Source of the DNA: Litorimonas sp039962885
Lineage (GTDB): Bacteria; Pseudomonadota; Alphaproteobacteria; Caulobacterales; Maricaulaceae
NCBI GenBank assembly: GCA_039962885.1
Contig: JBDVGI010000005.1
Coordinates: 1 to 7,013, forward strand
Reading direction: 5' to 3'
Length of the DNA stretch: 7,013 nt
Shown here piece by piece: positions 5,810 to 7,013 of this stretch. Within the stretch, counting starts at the first letter, position 1. Each line of letters starts with the position of its first letter. The notes under the pieces are model-generated. The model searched no databases. It was not told the DNA's origin and was given only the letters and a program-made list of their open reading frames with translations. A program made the position numbers and the translations under genes.

Positions 5810-5825
5810 TCCGCTTTGGGGGTAA
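5810..5825 (+). repeat. Short direct repeat, copy 2
   Basis: TCCGCTTTGGGGGTAA matches copy 1 except for one missing base and two changed ones. Both lie on the same strand in the gene-free stretch. Confidence 0.4.
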
Positions 5826-5979
5826 TTTAGGAAGGTATGATGGAGGGTATAAACATCCCAAGATAACTTATCTCAGTCAAAGGTCGCATACCAATAAAAA
5901 AGAATGAATTGACTTTCAGGCCACTTCGTTTATCCTAAATTTATGGTCATGAGTGCCTGCCGCTTGCAAACTTTCAACT

Positions 5980-6009
5980 TTGGTGAAACTCATTTATTCT
6001 TCATCTAAT
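5980..6009 (+). promoter_or_regulatory. Weak promoter candidate for the glyoxalase-superfamily/SnoaL pair
   Basis: TTGGTG (5980-5985) and TCTAAT (6004-6009, five of six to -10) are 18 bases apart. TTTCA (5972-5976) and TGAAA (5984-5988) form a small dyad over the -35. The -35 match is only three of six. Transcription would start near 6016, giving a leader of about 70 bases. Confidence 0.27.
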
Positions 6010-6018
6010 GATGTCAAC

Positions 6019-6066
6019 GACATGCTTTTGGATGGCAACGCAAGCACCATTTATGGATAGCATGTC
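6019..6066 (+). repeat. Inverted repeat in the leader of the glyoxalase-superfamily gene
   Basis: GACATGCT (6019-6026) and AGCATGTC (6059-6066) are perfect 8-bp arms with a 32-base spacer. Inside, ATGG (6032-6035) can pair with CCAT (6047-6050), giving a nested stem. It ends 20 bases before the chosen ATG, so in RNA it would be a 5' leader structure. Confidence 0.4.
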
Positions 6067-6086
6067 TGAATTGATTGAGATTTCAG

Positions 6087-6536
6087 ATGACTATATCAAC
6101 ACATAAACTACCGTCTTTGAGGACGATTAAAGAGCAGGCAAAACGATTGAGGTCAGACTTGGGCGACGGAGATTTATCTATTTCCCATTCCAAGTCGCTT
6201 GAACTTATTGCCCATCAATTAGGGTTCAAGGACTGGAATACCCTCTATGCCGCAATCGGAAACAGGCCAGCCGCCAGTCCTGTCAATATTGGGGAAACCG
6301 TAAGTGGCCGCTATTTAGGACAGGCATTTACTGCTGAAGTTCTTGGCGTGCAGGCGATAGCAAGCGCGAGCCGGTTTCGGCTGTCATTGGACCTCGTTGA
6401 GTCCATTGACGTCGTCAAATTCGATAGCTTTTCTTCGTTTAGAAAGCGCATAGCTTGTACCATTGATAGACAAGGTGTCTCCGCCGAGCGAACCTCAAAT
6501 GGCAATCCTCAAATGGTGTTGGAGGTAAGCCAATGA
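6087..6536 (+). CDS. Glyoxalase-superfamily (Glyoxalase_8-type) protein
   Basis: The protein has 149 residues from the ATG at 6087; an in-frame TTG at 6075 would add four residues. The N-terminal 50 residues match the short domain named Glyoxalase_8: TIKEQAKRLRSDL, then SISHSKSLELIAHQLGFKDW and NTLYAA, with the characteristic SHSxxLELxAxQxGxxDWNTL core. The rest is a compact beta-rich part (ETVSGRYLGQAFTAEVLGVQ, VESIDVVKFDSFSSFRKR, a GNPQMVLEV end) seen in other proteins with this domain. Metal ligands of true glyoxalase I are not evident, so enzyme activity should not be assumed. A weak GAGA about 8 bases upstream is the only ribosome-binding signal. Its TGA overlaps the next gene's ATG (ATGA), so the two are co-translated. 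Confidence 0.78.
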   Translation: MTISTHKLPSLRTIKEQAKRLRSDLGDGDLSISHSKSLELIAHQLGFKDWNTLYAAIGNRPAASPVNIGETVSGRYLGQAFTAEVLGVQAIASASRFRLSLDLVESIDVVKFDSFSSFRKRIACTIDRQGVSAERTSNGNPQMVLEVSQ

Positions 6537-6964
6537 CCCACTCCATTTCCGCAAAAAAGAAGCTGCTTGAAGATTTCCTTGAGCAGGTATGGAGCAATGG
6601 GGATATGTCAAACGTCGAGAGCTTTGTCGCAGCCGAATATACAATCAGGCATGACCCAGGTGACCCTTGGGAGAAACAGGCATTGTCCATTGTGGGCTTC
6701 AAGGACAGAGTTGAGAAATCTCGAGCAATGGCTCCCGATCAGACATTTTACGTTGTGAGCATGATTGAGGAAGAAGAAAGTGTTGCCGTCTCATGGACGT
6801 GGACTGGCACGCATCTTGGTGACATTCCCGGCATAGGAATAACAGGACGTTCAATAAAAATGTCTGGTTTGACTATATATGACTTTCATGACGGTAAACT
6901 GTCGGGTCATTGGCAGATTGCTGATAGGTTAAGTGTGTACCAACAAATCAACCAGCCTTCATGA
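6533..6964 (+). CDS. SnoaL-like polyketide cyclase/ester cyclase family protein
   Basis: This 143-residue protein has the single alpha+beta barrel of the SnoaL/NTF2-like superfamily. The helix LLEDFLEQVWSNGDMSNVES opens it, followed by FVAAEYTIRHDPGD. The core strands read VAVSWTWTGTHLGDIPGIGI, TGRSIKMSGLTIYDFHDGKL and GHWQIADRLSVYQQI; the W-x-GTH-x-G, GR-x-(I/V)-x-x-SG and F-x-DGK-(L/I) motifs and the W-x-x-x-D near the end are typical of the family. Such proteins include polyketide cyclases and many stand-alone members with unknown substrates, so the reaction is not predicted. There is no polyketide gene cluster here. GGAGG (6521-6525) lies 7 bases before the ATG, and the ATG overlaps the previous stop. 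Stop TGA is followed by no clear terminator before the window ends. Confidence 0.85.
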   Translation: MTHSISAKKKLLEDFLEQVWSNGDMSNVESFVAAEYTIRHDPGDPWEKQALSIVGFKDRVEKSRAMAPDQTFYVVSMIEEEESVAVSWTWTGTHLGDIPGIGITGRSIKMSGLTIYDFHDGKLSGHWQIADRLSVYQQINQPS

Positions 6965-7013
6965 CGAGGATAAGTGGTTTATTAGCGAGTGACTTATTTG
7001 GAGCGATTTTAAG

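Larger units (their letters stand above)
5426..6086. other. Long intergenic region without a convincing gene
   Basis: About 660 bases separate the divergent AhpD-like and glyoxalase-superfamily genes. Short open frames exist on the plus strand at about 5615-5830 and 5719-5907, but they overlap each other, use weak starts, have no ribosome binding site and show no recognisable motif. Features that stand out are the AhpD-side promoter, a perfect TTGACA at 5630-5635 followed by AT-rich DNA but no well-spaced -10, a repeated TCCGCTTT-plus-G-run motif (5694-5710 and 5810-5825), and an 8-bp inverted repeat near the right end (6019-6066). The stretch may be a decayed gene or insertion scar; I cannot assign an origin. 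Confidence 0.6.

Noticed and set aside
5615..5907. Two overlapping plus-strand open frames in the intergenic stretch
   Set aside because: They have no ribosome binding site, weak starts, mutual overlap and no recognisable motif.
6311..6702. Minus-strand open frames under the glyoxalase-superfamily/SnoaL pair
   Set aside because: Both are antisense to well-supported coding sequence and lack motifs.
1..7013. CRISPR array, tRNA or rRNA
   Set aside because: No regularly spaced direct repeats, no cloverleaf-like arms with a T-loop, and no rRNA-like sequence were seen.

Overview
The window looks like accessory chromosome or plasmid DNA from a Gram-negative, probably alphaproteobacterial, organism. 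This placement is an inference from gene style: a signal-peptidase-II lipoprotein, an orphan soluble PAS histidine kinase, a glyoxalase-superfamily/SnoaL pair, a small XRE repressor with a membrane partner, and IS30 and Tn3 remnants. No rRNA, tRNA or CRISPR array was seen, so taxonomy below class level cannot be fixed.

Left part (1-631): a mobile-element scar. A minus-strand IS30-family transposase runs off the left edge and has lost its N-terminal DNA-binding part near position 372. There it abuts, with almost no spacer, the C-terminal piece of a plus-strand tyrosine recombinase (362-586). A perfect 9-bp stem-loop follows.

Middle part (654-2254): an apparent three-gene minus-strand operon. 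The order is a four-helix membrane protein, a 66-residue XRE/Cro regulator coupled to it by a TAATG overlap, and an alpha/beta-hydrolase lipoprotein 30 bases further on. Two similar 18-bp imperfect palindromes, offset by 36 bp, lie upstream and are the best candidates for autoregulatory operators. Just beyond is the C-terminal stub of a Tn3-family transposase (2364-2585), so the operon sits between two transposon scars like retained cargo.

Right part (2798-6964): ordinary-looking single genes. There is a two-domain GNAT acetyltransferase (minus) whose best promoter would give a leaderless mRNA. Divergent from it is a soluble PAS histidine kinase with an extended -10 promoter and an overlapping 15-codon upstream ORF. 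An AhpD/carboxymuconolactone-decarboxylase-family protein faces the kinase tail to tail. A roughly 660-base stretch without a convincing gene follows, holding a short repeated motif and an inverted repeat. Last is a translationally coupled pair: a glyoxalase-superfamily protein and a SnoaL-like protein.

The strongest candidate for an under-described system is the membrane protein / XRE regulator / lipoprotein hydrolase operon with its paired operators. Its first two genes resemble a pair that I recall from other proteobacteria; the linked hydrolase and the mobile context are the less usual part. No function is claimed for the whole.
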